Under the pieces are notes generated by a model. It ran no database searches. It worked only from the letters and a program-made list of their open reading frames with translations, and was not told where the DNA came from. Shown here one piece after another: positions 25,422 through 33,629 of a stretch of DNA of 64,000 nt; the stretch's first letter is position 1; each line of letters opens with the position of its first letter. The stretch comes from an uncultured Bacteroidales bacterium (GTDB taxonomy: Bacteria; Bacteroidota; Bacteroidia; Bacteroidales; WCHB1-69), in contig CAJOFJ010000013.1 in the NCBI GenBank assembly GCA_905233625.1, forward strand, positions 1 to 64,000, in the 5' to 3' direction. The position numbers and the translations under genes were made by a program.

Positions 25422-25645
25422 ATTTTTTTTGCATCGGCTGTAAGATGTCACTTCCGCGGTGGGTTGGTGCAGTACTTCGGGGCGAGGGCTGAGCGCACCG
25501 CAGGGAAGACACACGAGTTACGCATCCACCCCAGACTTCCGTCTGAGGTTACTGAGATGTGGCATCTTCGATGCCGTAATGCGCACGATGGTACACAAAG
25601 AGAAATGGATAATGCCTTTGTCTATTGATATTAAACCCTCTGCGA
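25422..25645. repeat. 223-bp dispersed repeat, copy 2
   Basis: Second copy of the element at 24119-24341, same orientation, also upstream of a FISUMP gene. The few substitutions seen are at scattered positions. The copies suggest tandem duplication of a gene-plus-repeat unit, or recombination between repeats. Confidence 0.9.
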
Positions 25646-26045
25646 ATATTCCCTATTCTATTGATATTGATTCCCCTGGCGGGGAAAATAATATCCCGCA
25701 GGGATTCAATATCAATAGAAGGCAATCAGGCAACCCTTCCATAGTGTATCGCCGGCCATTTTCACATATTTTCCATCCATATACATTTTGAAATTGCGAT
25801 CATAGTTCGCATTCTTAATGACATCTTTCGCATTGGAAACATATCTTCTGGCTTCATCAATTGGATTTTCCATTTCAATAAATTTTACCGTGTGTTCCGA
25901 TTGCAAAAATACATGGAAAAACAATATAAATCAACGAACTCTGAAAAATTTTTACGTATTGAGAATCAATATATTAAAAATTCAAACAAAATATTTTAAC
26001 AATAATAAATTACTTAATCGATGAATTTTTAACAGATCAGTAATA
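25646..26045. repeat. Palindromic repeat tail and AT-rich gap
   Basis: From 25646 to about 25735 the repeat continues with ATTCTATTGATATTGATTCC, a palindromic CCCCTGGCGGGG, and ATATCCCGCAGGGATTCAAT. The ATATCCCG...GGGATTnAAT unit recurs at 24359-24381 and at 38978-39056. After a truncated DUF5618 gene (25712-25873) the sequence to 26045 is AT-rich with nothing recognisable. Confidence 0.7.
25712..25873 (-). pseudogene. Truncated DUF5618 family gene
   Basis: The minus strand starts MENPIDEARRYVSNAKDVI and continues with KMYMDGKYVKMAGDTLWKG, which resembles the N-terminal half of DUF5618 proteins (a small helical family). After LIA the frame runs into the dispersed TCTATTGATATTGAAT repeat and stops within two codons. 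The protein is about half of normal length, so it is probably non-functional. An extra upstream ATG at 25924 is open but not family-like. Confidence 0.65.
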
Positions 26046-26630
26046 TTACTGAAAATATTCCACTGTGCCATCACCAGAATAGACACGTATATACTGACCA
26101 TTAATGGTAGGAAAAATATAGGACGGATATTCATCGAATGGCGGAGAGAGTGGTGTTCTTAATGTCATCGTGTTGCCTGTGGGCATCGGGATATCAGAAG
26201 TGCGAAGATAGTCCCATGCCTGAGCGAAGGAGACTGGAATCTGATCAACAAATATCTGTATATCCCCTATCATGTGGTCTATGACTTTTGTCATCTCGGG
26301 AGTTCCTGAAAAATCATTTTCCAGATGATCAAGTAACAAAACCGTATCTTCTACCTGAAAAATGGTTCTCATGGAAACAATCACGGGACTTGTGAGTGTA
26401 TTGACATTTTGGGAGAACAACGCATGTGCCTCATAAAACATGAAATCATCATAGAGGTTTTCAATCATGCGATAATCTGACTTAATGACAGCATCAAAAT
26501 CGTATGAATTCACTGTCGGTTCGGGTATCGGTTCAGGTGTCGGTTCGGGTTGGGGCTTGTCTTTTTTGCAAGATGTCATGCAAATTAAGAAAGCAAAAAG
26601 GGTAAAAATTGCGAAAACTGTTTTTTTCAT
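26046..26630 (-). CDS. Hypothetical lipoprotein
   Basis: A 194-residue lipoprotein: signal peptide to the Cys of CMTSCKK (about residue 21), then a Pro/Glu linker (PQPEPTPEPIPEP, about 26-38). The rest is mixed alpha/beta with no motif I recognise. The composition suggests an envelope-anchored, helical protein ending in a short beta segment (YIRVYSGDGTVEYF). It is followed by no obvious partner; the next gene upstream is a putative outer-membrane protein on the same strand. Confidence 0.75.
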   Translation of the reverse strand: MKKTVFAIFTLFAFLICMTSCKKDKPQPEPTPEPIPEPTVNSYDFDAVIKSDYRMIENLYDDFMFYEAHALFSQNVNTLTSPVIVSMRTIFQVEDTVLLLDHLENDFSGTPEMTKVIDHMIGDIQIFVDQIPVSFAQAWDYLRTSDIPMPTGNTMTLRTPLSPPFDEYPSYIFPTINGQYIRVYSGDGTVEYFQ

Positions 26631-26740
26631 ATTTTTTGGTTTTAGGTTTCCTCTGATAAATAATCATTAATTTTCATGATTTTGACAAACTTCGAGACGA
26701 AGTTTGCCAGCATATTTATAACAAGTTGTCTATATGTCAA

Positions 26741-28147
26741 CTATCTTCGGCAAATCTGCCAGCGGATGCCTGCCTTCATGAAGAAAGTGGAGTTCAGACA
26801 GACATTGCCCGCCACCCAGCCTTTACTCTTCCATCCCAGTTCAAGGTAGGGGTCTATAAAGCGACTGTGATAAGACAATCGTGCCTTAATCAGACCTCCT
26901 ACAGATCCTTTATCCGTATAAAAAGACATATCCTTTGGTTGCACCCAAAACATCGCCACTCCTCCTATCTGCATCCGGTTGTTCAGCAATGGAAAATCTA
27001 TCAAGCCCACCTCGATGCCGCCAAAATGATGATGAAGATTGTTATAGCTGTGCAAGGTAGCATACAGATTAAACTTAGGTGCCTGCAAGTATAGGTCGAG
27101 GGAGACATCATCGCCGAAAGAGGTCAGATAATGGCGGAAAGCAAAGTTGCCGTAATAGGCGCCCTCTTCTGTGTTGGCCAAGCGAATGCGTGAAAAGCCT
27201 ATCATCATGGGGGACATAAAGTTAAAGACATCCAAACCGAGCTGTCGTTTCAGGTATTTACGTCCTTCCTCGGAAATATCATCGTACATGATGTATCTGT
27301 CATACCCCACACCACTCGGATGGATTCCGCGAGCAGCATAAGGTTTATCGGGAAAACACAATGCGTCAATCCATGCATTCATATCCATGCCGGTGAAATC
27401 GCGAGATTCGATAGTATTTTCAACCAAATTACGTTCCTGTATTCCCTTGTCTCCCAAACCACGCGCACAACTGTTGATATACATGATATTCTGGATGGAA
27501 TACATGATATACAACACCTCATTATCCAAATTTTGATGATAAAAAAACTCATTGGACTGAAGGTTGCGGACCGCTTGCACTTCCGCCTCATGTCCGGCAC
27601 TCATCAAGCGCACGAAATCGGCATGATGATAGTCACAGAGTCTCTCCAAATCCTCGTCTTTCACATGATTCACTGCAATAGAAGCCTTACCGAAGGGGAA
27701 GGTCAGCACCTCATTGAAACTATTGATACCATATTGATTCATCACCGCACGATGATATTCTTCGTGGAGCCACGGAATACCCAATGGCAACCACTGGGTC
27801 AACACATCGAAGCCACTGATTAACAGACGCTGGAGGAAAATCTGTGCCCCTTTACTCTTCTTGATTCGGATATTCTTAAAGCCAAAATGCACCGCGGTAT
27901 AAAAATCCACTGAATAAGCCAAAGAGCTTTCCATGCCAGGATTCATATATGATTTGAAAAAGCCACCTGTGGTATTATACGAATGAATCTGCGAGGGCAA
28001 ATCCACCAAGGGCATGTCGAGATACACCTCGCCAATACTATCCGTGTAAAATATCAAATTATTCTCAAAATTGCGCTGTCCACTCACAAGCAAAGGCAAT
28101 AAGAGTGCGCACAAGAGCAGAAACATGGTCAAACACTTCTTCATCAT
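26741..28147 (-). CDS. Putative outer-membrane protein with HExxH motif
   Basis: A 468-residue exported protein with a signal peptide (1 to about 23, ending LLVSGQ). An N-terminal globular part carries H128-E-E-Y-H132 in WLHEEYHRAV, followed by SAGHEAE (H186, E187). HExxH plus a downstream Glu or His fits a zinc metallopeptidase active site. The C-terminal about 170 residues alternate hydrophobic and polar residues (SLDLYLQAPKFNLYATLHSY, FIDPYLELGWKSKGW) and end in IRWQICRR, as expected for a beta-barrel. I do not recognise the family; the peptidase call is an inference. Two ATGs (28147, 28144) are possible starts. Confidence 0.78.
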   Translation of the reverse strand: MMKKCLTMFLLLCALLLPLLVSGQRNFENNLIFYTDSIGEVYLDMPLVDLPSQIHSYNTTGGFFKSYMNPGMESSLAYSVDFYTAVHFGFKNIRIKKSKGAQIFLQRLLISGFDVLTQWLPLGIPWLHEEYHRAVMNQYGINSFNEVLTFPFGKASIAVNHVKDEDLERLCDYHHADFVRLMSAGHEAEVQAVRNLQSNEFFYHQNLDNEVLYIMYSIQNIMYINSCARGLGDKGIQERNLVENTIESRDFTGMDMNAWIDALCFPDKPYAARGIHPSGVGYDRYIMYDDISEEGRKYLKRQLGLDVFNFMSPMMIGFSRIRLANTEEGAYYGNFAFRHYLTSFGDDVSLDLYLQAPKFNLYATLHSYNNLHHHFGGIEVGLIDFPLLNNRMQIGGVAMFWVQPKDMSFYTDKGSVGGLIKARLSYHSRFIDPYLELGWKSKGWVAGNVCLNSTFFMKAGIRWQICRR

Positions 28148-28179
28148 GATTTGTATTGATTAATGCCACAGCCACCATG

Positions 28180-28187
28180 CAAAATTA
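28180..28187 (-). promoter_or_regulatory. -7 promoter element of HExxH protein gene
   Basis: Minus-strand TAATTTTG fits TAnnTTTG and lies 32 bases upstream of the start at 28147. A TTGC about 18 bases further upstream could be part of the -33 element. Confidence 0.5.
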
Positions 28188-28244
28188 CAAATTAATTTTG
28201 TTTTCGCAATAAAATATTTCATTTTCAACCGATTTTCGCATGTT

Positions 28245-28390
28245 TTTCACATCGGAAACACCCGAAAATCCCGTGACGTTGTTGGCCTGCATACTCTGAT
28301 CATCTGGATAACATTCGCCGCCAGACACATTCCAGTCCGTTTCAGAAGCCCATGCCTTGACTATATAATTGGCAGCTTTTTTCGCACACC
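28245..28390 (-). pseudogene. FISUMP-domain remnant
   Basis: The minus strand encodes an open stretch reading AANYIVKAWASETDWNVSGG and then QANNVTGFSGVSDV. This matches the KALAxxTGW...NNATGFSALPAG core of the FISUMP proteins elsewhere in the window. There is no start, N-terminal domain or C-terminal RCVRD signature. It is a short relic of another family copy, wedged between a -7 element and the recQ promoter. Confidence 0.75.
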
Positions 28391-28420
28391 TACATGCTTT
28401 ATTTGCTACCTAAAATTTCG

Positions 28421-28428
28421 TATATTTG
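28421..28428 (+). promoter_or_regulatory. -7 promoter element of recQ
   Basis: TATATTTG matches TAnnTTTG. A TTG at 28426 that would extend the RecQ frame lies inside it, which supports the ATG at 28450 as the true start. Confidence 0.6.
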
Positions 28429-28449
28429 CAACTTAATTATCAAAAAACC

Positions 28450-30348
28450 ATGACCACCGGGGAACAGATCCATAAAATACTGAAAGATCACTGGGGCTAC
28501 GACAGTTTCAGGCCGTTGCAGGAGGACATAATCCGGTCGGTGATGGATGGTCGTGACACCCTGGCCCTGCTGCCCACCGGTGGCGGCAAGTCCATCTGTT
28601 TCCAAGTACCCGGTCTTGCCCTCGAAGGACTGTGCATTGTCATTTCGCCGCTCATCGCCCTGATGAAGGACCAGGTGGCCAATCTGAGAAAAAGACATAT
28701 CAAAGCCGCGGCACTGTATTCCGGCATGAGCAAGCACGAAATTGAACTGGTGCTCAACAACTGCGCCTTCGACCCGGAATTCAAGTTTCTGTATGTGTCG
28801 CCCGAGCGCCTCAAGACCGACAATTTCCGCGCCACGCTGTCGCACCTGCATGTCGGACTAATTGCTGTGGACGAGTCACACTGCATCTCGCAATGGGGTT
28901 ATGACTTCCGCCCACCATACCTTGAAATCGCTGAAATACGCCAGTTTTTCCCGAAAGTGCCAGTACTTGCGCTGACGGCCACCGCCACTCCTGAAGTGGT
29001 AAAAGACATTCAAGACAAGCTTCATTTTCCACAATATAATGTTTTTCAGAAAAGTTTCAAACGAGATAATCTGACGTATTATGTTGTAAAAGAAGAAGAT
29101 AAAAACAATCGCATGCTGCGCATCATGCAGCGCTATCCCGGCACGGGCATCGTGTACGTGCGCAACCGCCGCAAGACGCAGGAGACCGCCGAGTTTCTGC
29201 AACGCAACGGCATCGCCGCCGACTTTTACCATGCCGGTCTCGACAGTGCCACCCGCGACCGCAAGCAAAACGAATGGATGCAGGACCAGACCCGCGTCAT
29301 CGTGTCCACTAATGCTTTCGGCATGGGCATCGACAAGCCCGACGTGCGTTTTGTCATCCACATCGACATCCCCGACACCTTGGAAGGCTATTTCCAGGAG
29401 GCTGGACGCGGAGGCCGCGACGAGAAAGAGTCTGTGGCCATCATGCTCTACGACGATGCCGACATCCGCGAGCTGAAACGCAATTTCGAGCTGACTTTCC
29501 CTCCGATTGAGGACATCCGCAAAGTATATAACATATTGTGCAACCACTATAACATCGCCCTCGGTGACGGAGCCGGCCGCACTTTTCCTTTCCGCATCGG
29601 CGAACTGCTGAAGCCCGCCGCCATGAACATGGTAGCCATCTACAATTCCATCAAGTTTTTGGAAAAGATGGGCATGGTATTCCTCAGTGAAGACGGAAAG
29701 AGCAGCTCACAGCTCAGCATGAGCATCGGTGGAGAGCGGTTGACAATCTTCGAAGAGAAATATCCCGAACACGACGAGTTTATCAAACTGATTCTGCGCT
29801 CTTACAGTGGCCTTTTCACCCGCTATGTCAAGATTGACGAGACCGAAATCGCCCGGCGAGCCGGCATCAGTGAGGAAGAGACCGTCAGCCTGCTCCACAA
29901 GCTGGCCCGTATGGGACTTTGGAGCTATTCGCCCAAAACCGAACAGGCGCTCATCACCTTCCTTACTCCGAGAGTGGATGAAGATTACCTGTATTTCAGT
30001 CCCGACATCTACAAACGCCGTAAAGAGGTGGCTAAGAAACGCTTGGAGGAGGTATTGCACTTCGTTCAATGCGAAGACAGCTGTCGTAGCCAGCTGCTTT
30101 TAGCCTATTTCGGAGAGCACAAAAGTCCCGCCTGCGGCAAATGCGATGTGTGCTTGAAAGTGCATAAAGAAGAACTTGAAAATAAAGACTTTAAAGACAT
30201 TAGCACTGAAGTGAAAATTGTTGCCGCATCTGGCATAAAAGACATTAAAGACCTTATTTTCAAGGTTTCAGAAAAATTCACCCAAGAGAAGGTGGTGAAG
30301 GTTGTGCGATGGATGGTGGACAATGGAGAGTTGAACTTAGAAACGTGA
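28450..30348 (+). CDS. recQ: ATP-dependent DNA helicase RecQ
   Basis: A 632-residue superfamily 2 helicase that unwinds 3'-5' in recombination and repair. Walker A is LLPTGGGKSI (K47), motif II DESH at 141-144 with the aromatic-rich loop SHCISQWGYDFRP, and motif VI FQEAGRGGRDE. The RQC zinc site is made of Cys residues in VQCEDSCRS and SPACGKCDVC. The C-terminus is a short winged-helix-like stretch ending at NGELNLET and lacks an HRDC domain, as in short RecQ paralogues. It has its own promoter; downstream is repeat DNA. Confidence 0.94.
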   Translation: MTTGEQIHKILKDHWGYDSFRPLQEDIIRSVMDGRDTLALLPTGGGKSICFQVPGLALEGLCIVISPLIALMKDQVANLRKRHIKAAALYSGMSKHEIELVLNNCAFDPEFKFLYVSPERLKTDNFRATLSHLHVGLIAVDESHCISQWGYDFRPPYLEIAEIRQFFPKVPVLALTATATPEVVKDIQDKLHFPQYNVFQKSFKRDNLTYYVVKEEDKNNRMLRIMQRYPGTGIVYVRNRRKTQETAEFLQRNGIAADFYHAGLDSATRDRKQNEWMQDQTRVIVSTNAFGMGIDKPDVRFVIHIDIPDTLEGYFQEAGRGGRDEKESVAIMLYDDADIRELKRNFELTFPPIEDIRKVYNILCNHYNIALGDGAGRTFPFRIGELLKPAAMNMVAIYNSIKFLEKMGMVFLSEDGKSSSQLSMSIGGERLTIFEEKYPEHDEFIKLILRSYSGLFTRYVKIDETEIARRAGISEEETVSLLHKLARMGLWSYSPKTEQALITFLTPRVDEDYLYFSPDIYKRRKEVAKKRLEEVLHFVQCEDSCRSQLLLAYFGEHKSPACGKCDVCLKVHKEELENKDFKDISTEVKIVAASGIKDIKDLIFKVSEKFTQEKVVKVVRWMVDNGELNLET

Positions 30349-30530
30349 AGACGTGGAGACATGCACTGCGTGCATTCGGGAAGACGAAAAGACGGAAAGA
30401 TGATCATCGACTTACCGAGCGAATGTGATGAGCGACTCCCCGAGCGAGCATAGCGAGTGTCTCCCCGAACGAACGAAGTGAGTGTCTCTCCGAGTGAACG
30501 AAGTGAACGACTTAACATAAACAAATAAAC
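30349..30530. repeat. Repeat-filled spacer related to 15392-15702
   Basis: CATGCACTGCGTGCATTCGG forms a palindrome like the one opening the 15.4-kb spacer. At about 30413-30510 there are four GAGCGAA...AGTGA(G)CGACT-type units, followed by CTTAACATAAACAAATAAAC. The order of elements is the same as at 15392-15702, but without the AGACGGTT array. Confidence 0.85.
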
Positions 30531-30537
30531 ATAAAAT

Positions 30538-33516
30538 ATGAAACGCATCCTGACATTAACCCTTATGGTGATCCTGTTTGGAACAGTGGCTTCCGCTCAG
30601 GAGAATTTATGCCAATACGTCAATCCCCTGGTGGGCACGGATTTCCATGGGCACACCTACCCTGGTGCCATTGTGCCCTTCGGCGGAGTACAGCTCAGTC
30701 CCGACACCCGACTGGATGGCTGGGACGGTTGTTCGGCTTACCACTATTCGGACAATGTGATTTACGGCTTTAGCCATACCCACCTCAGCGGTACCGGCTG
30801 CTCCGACTACGGTGACATTCTGCTGATGCCTTTCACGGGCCAAGCCTCGGTCATCAACAGCGAGTACTGCTCCAAGTTTTCTCATAGCAAAGAGGTGGCC
30901 GAGCCTGGCTATTACTCGGTTATACTCGACAAATACAAAGTGAAGGCAGAGCTGACCTGCACCCCTCATGTGGGCGTGCATCGCTACACCTACCCTGACA
31001 ACGATATGCCCAAAGGCATTATCCTGGATTTGAAACATCGCGACATGGTACTGAACAGTGTCATCAGCTATGATGCCAAGGCAAACAAAATTGTGGGTCT
31101 GCGTGATTCAAAAGCATGGAACGAACACCAGAAGCTGAACTTCTCCATGCTGTTCTCCCAACGCATCACCAAGGTGGAATTCTATGTAAACGACCAGCGT
31201 GTGGATTCGGTCGACGCCATCACCGGCACCAACTGCAAAGCCATCATCTATTTTGCTGAAAACACCAAGCAAGTGGTAGCGAAAGTGGCGCTATCCGCTG
31301 CTGCTCTCAACCTGAATGATGCTGACAAGAACCTGAAAGAGGTTCCCGATTTCGACTTCCACAAAGTCCACCACCAAGCCCGCGAAACTTGGAATGAGGA
31401 GCTCAACAAAATCGTGGTGGAAACCAATGACATTGAGTTAAAAAAAGTTTTCTATACTGCTTTGTATCATTGTTTCACATCTCCTTATCTGTATAATGAC
31501 ATGGACGGGAAATACCGTGGCATGGACGGACTGACGCATCAGGCCAAAGAGCACAATGTCTATACTGTTTTCTCCCTGTGGGATACCTACCGCGCTCTGC
31601 ATCCGTTGTTGGCACTCATTGACCGCAAACGCACCGACGACTTTATCTATACATTCATGCGCCATTATGAGCAAGGCGGCATGCTGCCCGTTTGGGAACT
31701 GTCGGCTTACGAAACCTGGTGTATGATTGGCTATCACAGCATCCCCGTCATATACGATGCCTATCAGAAAGGCATTTTGGACCATTATTCTGATTATGAA
31801 AAACTTCAGATGCTCAATGCCATGGTAGCCAGTGCCAAACTGAATCTCCTGGGCCGTCCGGAATATGCGAAATACGGCTTCATCCCCTCTGATTACGAGC
31901 ACGAATCCGTTTCCAAGACTTTGGAATATGCTTTCGACGACTGGTGCATTGCCCAATATGCCAAGGCTTTAGGACAAGATGATGTCTATCAAGAATTTAT
32001 CAAAAGATCACAATTCTATAAAAACATCATGGATGCCAATGGTTTCATGCACCCCAAAGCTAACGGAGGATTTCTGATGCCCTTCAACCCCAAGGAAATC
32101 AACAATCACTTTACGGAAGCCAACTCCTGGCAGTATTCCACCTACGTGCCCCATGATTTCAACACCTACGTGGATTTGATGGGCGGAACAGCTGTTGCGG
32201 AACGATTGTTAGACAGCCTCTTTGGCACCAGCTCTCTCACCTCTGGTCGCGAGCAGGTGGATGTCACTGGCCTGATTGGGCAGTACGCTCACGGCAACGA
32301 GCCGAGCCACCATGCTGCCTACCTGTACAATTTCATTGGCAAGCCTTGGAAAACCCAAGCCATAACCGACAGCATCATGCACAGCCTTTACACCTCGCAA
32401 CCCGACGGACTGTGCGGCAACGAGGACTGCGGCCAGATGTCCGCCTGGTATGTGCTCAGCGCCATGGGTTTCTACCCTGTTTGCCCCGGCGACAACCACT
32501 ACATCATCGGTAGTCCGATGTTCGACAAGGTCACCATCAATTTGGAGAATGGACAGCAGTTTGTCATCACAGCAGCCAATCGCAGCCGCAACGCCTGCTA
32601 CATCCAGTCCGCCAAACTGAACGGCAAAAAATATGACAAATCCTATATCACTTTCGAGGATATCAAAGACGGTGGACAGCTCAACTTTGTCATGAGCACG
32701 AAGCCTAACACCAAATGGGGCGTAGGCAAGGGCAAGCAACCCGAGAACCGCTTGGAGCCAGCCATCACCATCGTGCCCAGCATCAACGCGCCGCGGCAGA
32801 CTTTCAAAGATCAGCTGACTTTCAACATCAGTCTGTTCCAGCCTGCACAAATCAGTGACAACAAGCTGGTTTATCCTGCCACCACCGACAAAATCTATTT
32901 CACCACCGATGGTACCGAGCCTGCCAGAAACTCCAGATTAGAATATACTGGACCCGTCACCATTACGGAAAACACTACCGTAAAAGCGGTAAGCTACAAT
33001 GAGGCAACAGGTTACAGTCCTGTTGTGGAGGCCAAATTCTATCAATTTGCCCAGGACAAGAAAATCATACTGCACTCCCAATATTCTGAAATGTATTCTG
33101 CTGGCGGTGACAATGCTTTGTTGGACGGCATCCGTGGCCAGACCAACTTCCGTTTGGGCGGCTGGCAAGGTTTTCAGGGCAAGGACTTCGAGGCCACCAT
33201 TGATCTGTTGAATGTCAAGGACATCCACAAAGTAAGCGTAGGATTCCTGCAAGACACCCGCGCATGGATTGTCTTCCCCACCTCCATGACCATAGAGATT
33301 TCTGAAGACAACGTAAACTTCGAACCATACGGCACTTACACCAACCAGGTGGCGGCCAACGACTATGAGACGCAGATTCAGGAGTTCCACATTGACAAAA
33401 ACGCTCATTGCCGTTACATCCGCATCAAAGCCAAGACCTTCGGCAAGCTCCCCGACTGGCACCTCGGCGCCGGTGGCGACAGCCACATCTTTGTCGATGA
33501 AGTGACGGTAAAATAG
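30538..33516 (+). CDS. GH92 alpha-1,2-mannosidase with C-terminal beta and F5/8-type domains
   Basis: A 992-residue secreted glycoside hydrolase. Signal peptide 1 to about 21. The N-terminal beta-sandwich starts with YVNPLVGTDFHGHTYPGA and IYGFSHTHLSGTGCSDYGD. The (alpha/alpha)6 catalytic domain contains VWELSAYETWCMIGYHS, GNEPSHHAAYLYN and GLCGNEDCGQMSAWYVLSAMGFYP read in parts, which are GH92 signatures of calcium-dependent exo-alpha-mannosidases. Residues about 745-850 resemble a chitobiase C-terminal/FN3-like domain (IYFTTDGTEPARNS), and about 860-992 a discoidin (F5/8 type C) domain. It probably trims N-glycans or mannans in the periplasm or outside. It stands alone, with no SusCD genes nearby. 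Confidence 0.94.
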   Translation: MKRILTLTLMVILFGTVASAQENLCQYVNPLVGTDFHGHTYPGAIVPFGGVQLSPDTRLDGWDGCSAYHYSDNVIYGFSHTHLSGTGCSDYGDILLMPFTGQASVINSEYCSKFSHSKEVAEPGYYSVILDKYKVKAELTCTPHVGVHRYTYPDNDMPKGIILDLKHRDMVLNSVISYDAKANKIVGLRDSKAWNEHQKLNFSMLFSQRITKVEFYVNDQRVDSVDAITGTNCKAIIYFAENTKQVVAKVALSAAALNLNDADKNLKEVPDFDFHKVHHQARETWNEELNKIVVETNDIELKKVFYTALYHCFTSPYLYNDMDGKYRGMDGLTHQAKEHNVYTVFSLWDTYRALHPLLALIDRKRTDDFIYTFMRHYEQGGMLPVWELSAYETWCMIGYHSIPVIYDAYQKGILDHYSDYEKLQMLNAMVASAKLNLLGRPEYAKYGFIPSDYEHESVSKTLEYAFDDWCIAQYAKALGQDDVYQEFIKRSQFYKNIMDANGFMHPKANGGFLMPFNPKEINNHFTEANSWQYSTYVPHDFNTYVDLMGGTAVAERLLDSLFGTSSLTSGREQVDVTGLIGQYAHGNEPSHHAAYLYNFIGKPWKTQAITDSIMHSLYTSQPDGLCGNEDCGQMSAWYVLSAMGFYPVCPGDNHYIIGSPMFDKVTINLENGQQFVITAANRSRNACYIQSAKLNGKKYDKSYITFEDIKDGGQLNFVMSTKPNTKWGVGKGKQPENRLEPAITIVPSINAPRQTFKDQLTFNISLFQPAQISDNKLVYPATTDKIYFTTDGTEPARNSRLEYTGPVTITENTTVKAVSYNEATGYSPVVEAKFYQFAQDKKIILHSQYSEMYSAGGDNALLDGIRGQTNFRLGGWQGFQGKDFEATIDLLNVKDIHKVSVGFLQDTRAWIVFPTSMTIEISEDNVNFEPYGTYTNQVAANDYETQIQEFHIDKNAHCRYIRIKAKTFGKLPDWHLGAGGDSHIFVDEVTVK

Positions 33517-33574
33517 TGATCAGACGCATTTGCTTTGCGCCCTGTAATCTATTAACCCTGAGACAAAAAAATTG

Positions 33575-33582
33575 TACCTTTG
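33575..33582 (+). promoter_or_regulatory. -7 promoter element
   Basis: TACCTTTG fits TAnnTTTG and lies 47 bases before the ATG at 33630. Confidence 0.5.
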
Positions 33583-33629
33583 CCGTGTAAAAAAAACGTA
33601 AATAAATACAACAAAAAATCAATTTTAAC

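Noticed and set aside
24133..25628. Short plus-strand frames shared by both copies of the 223-bp repeat
   Set aside because: They arise from the repeat and differ between frames; no start context, promoter or protein family fits.
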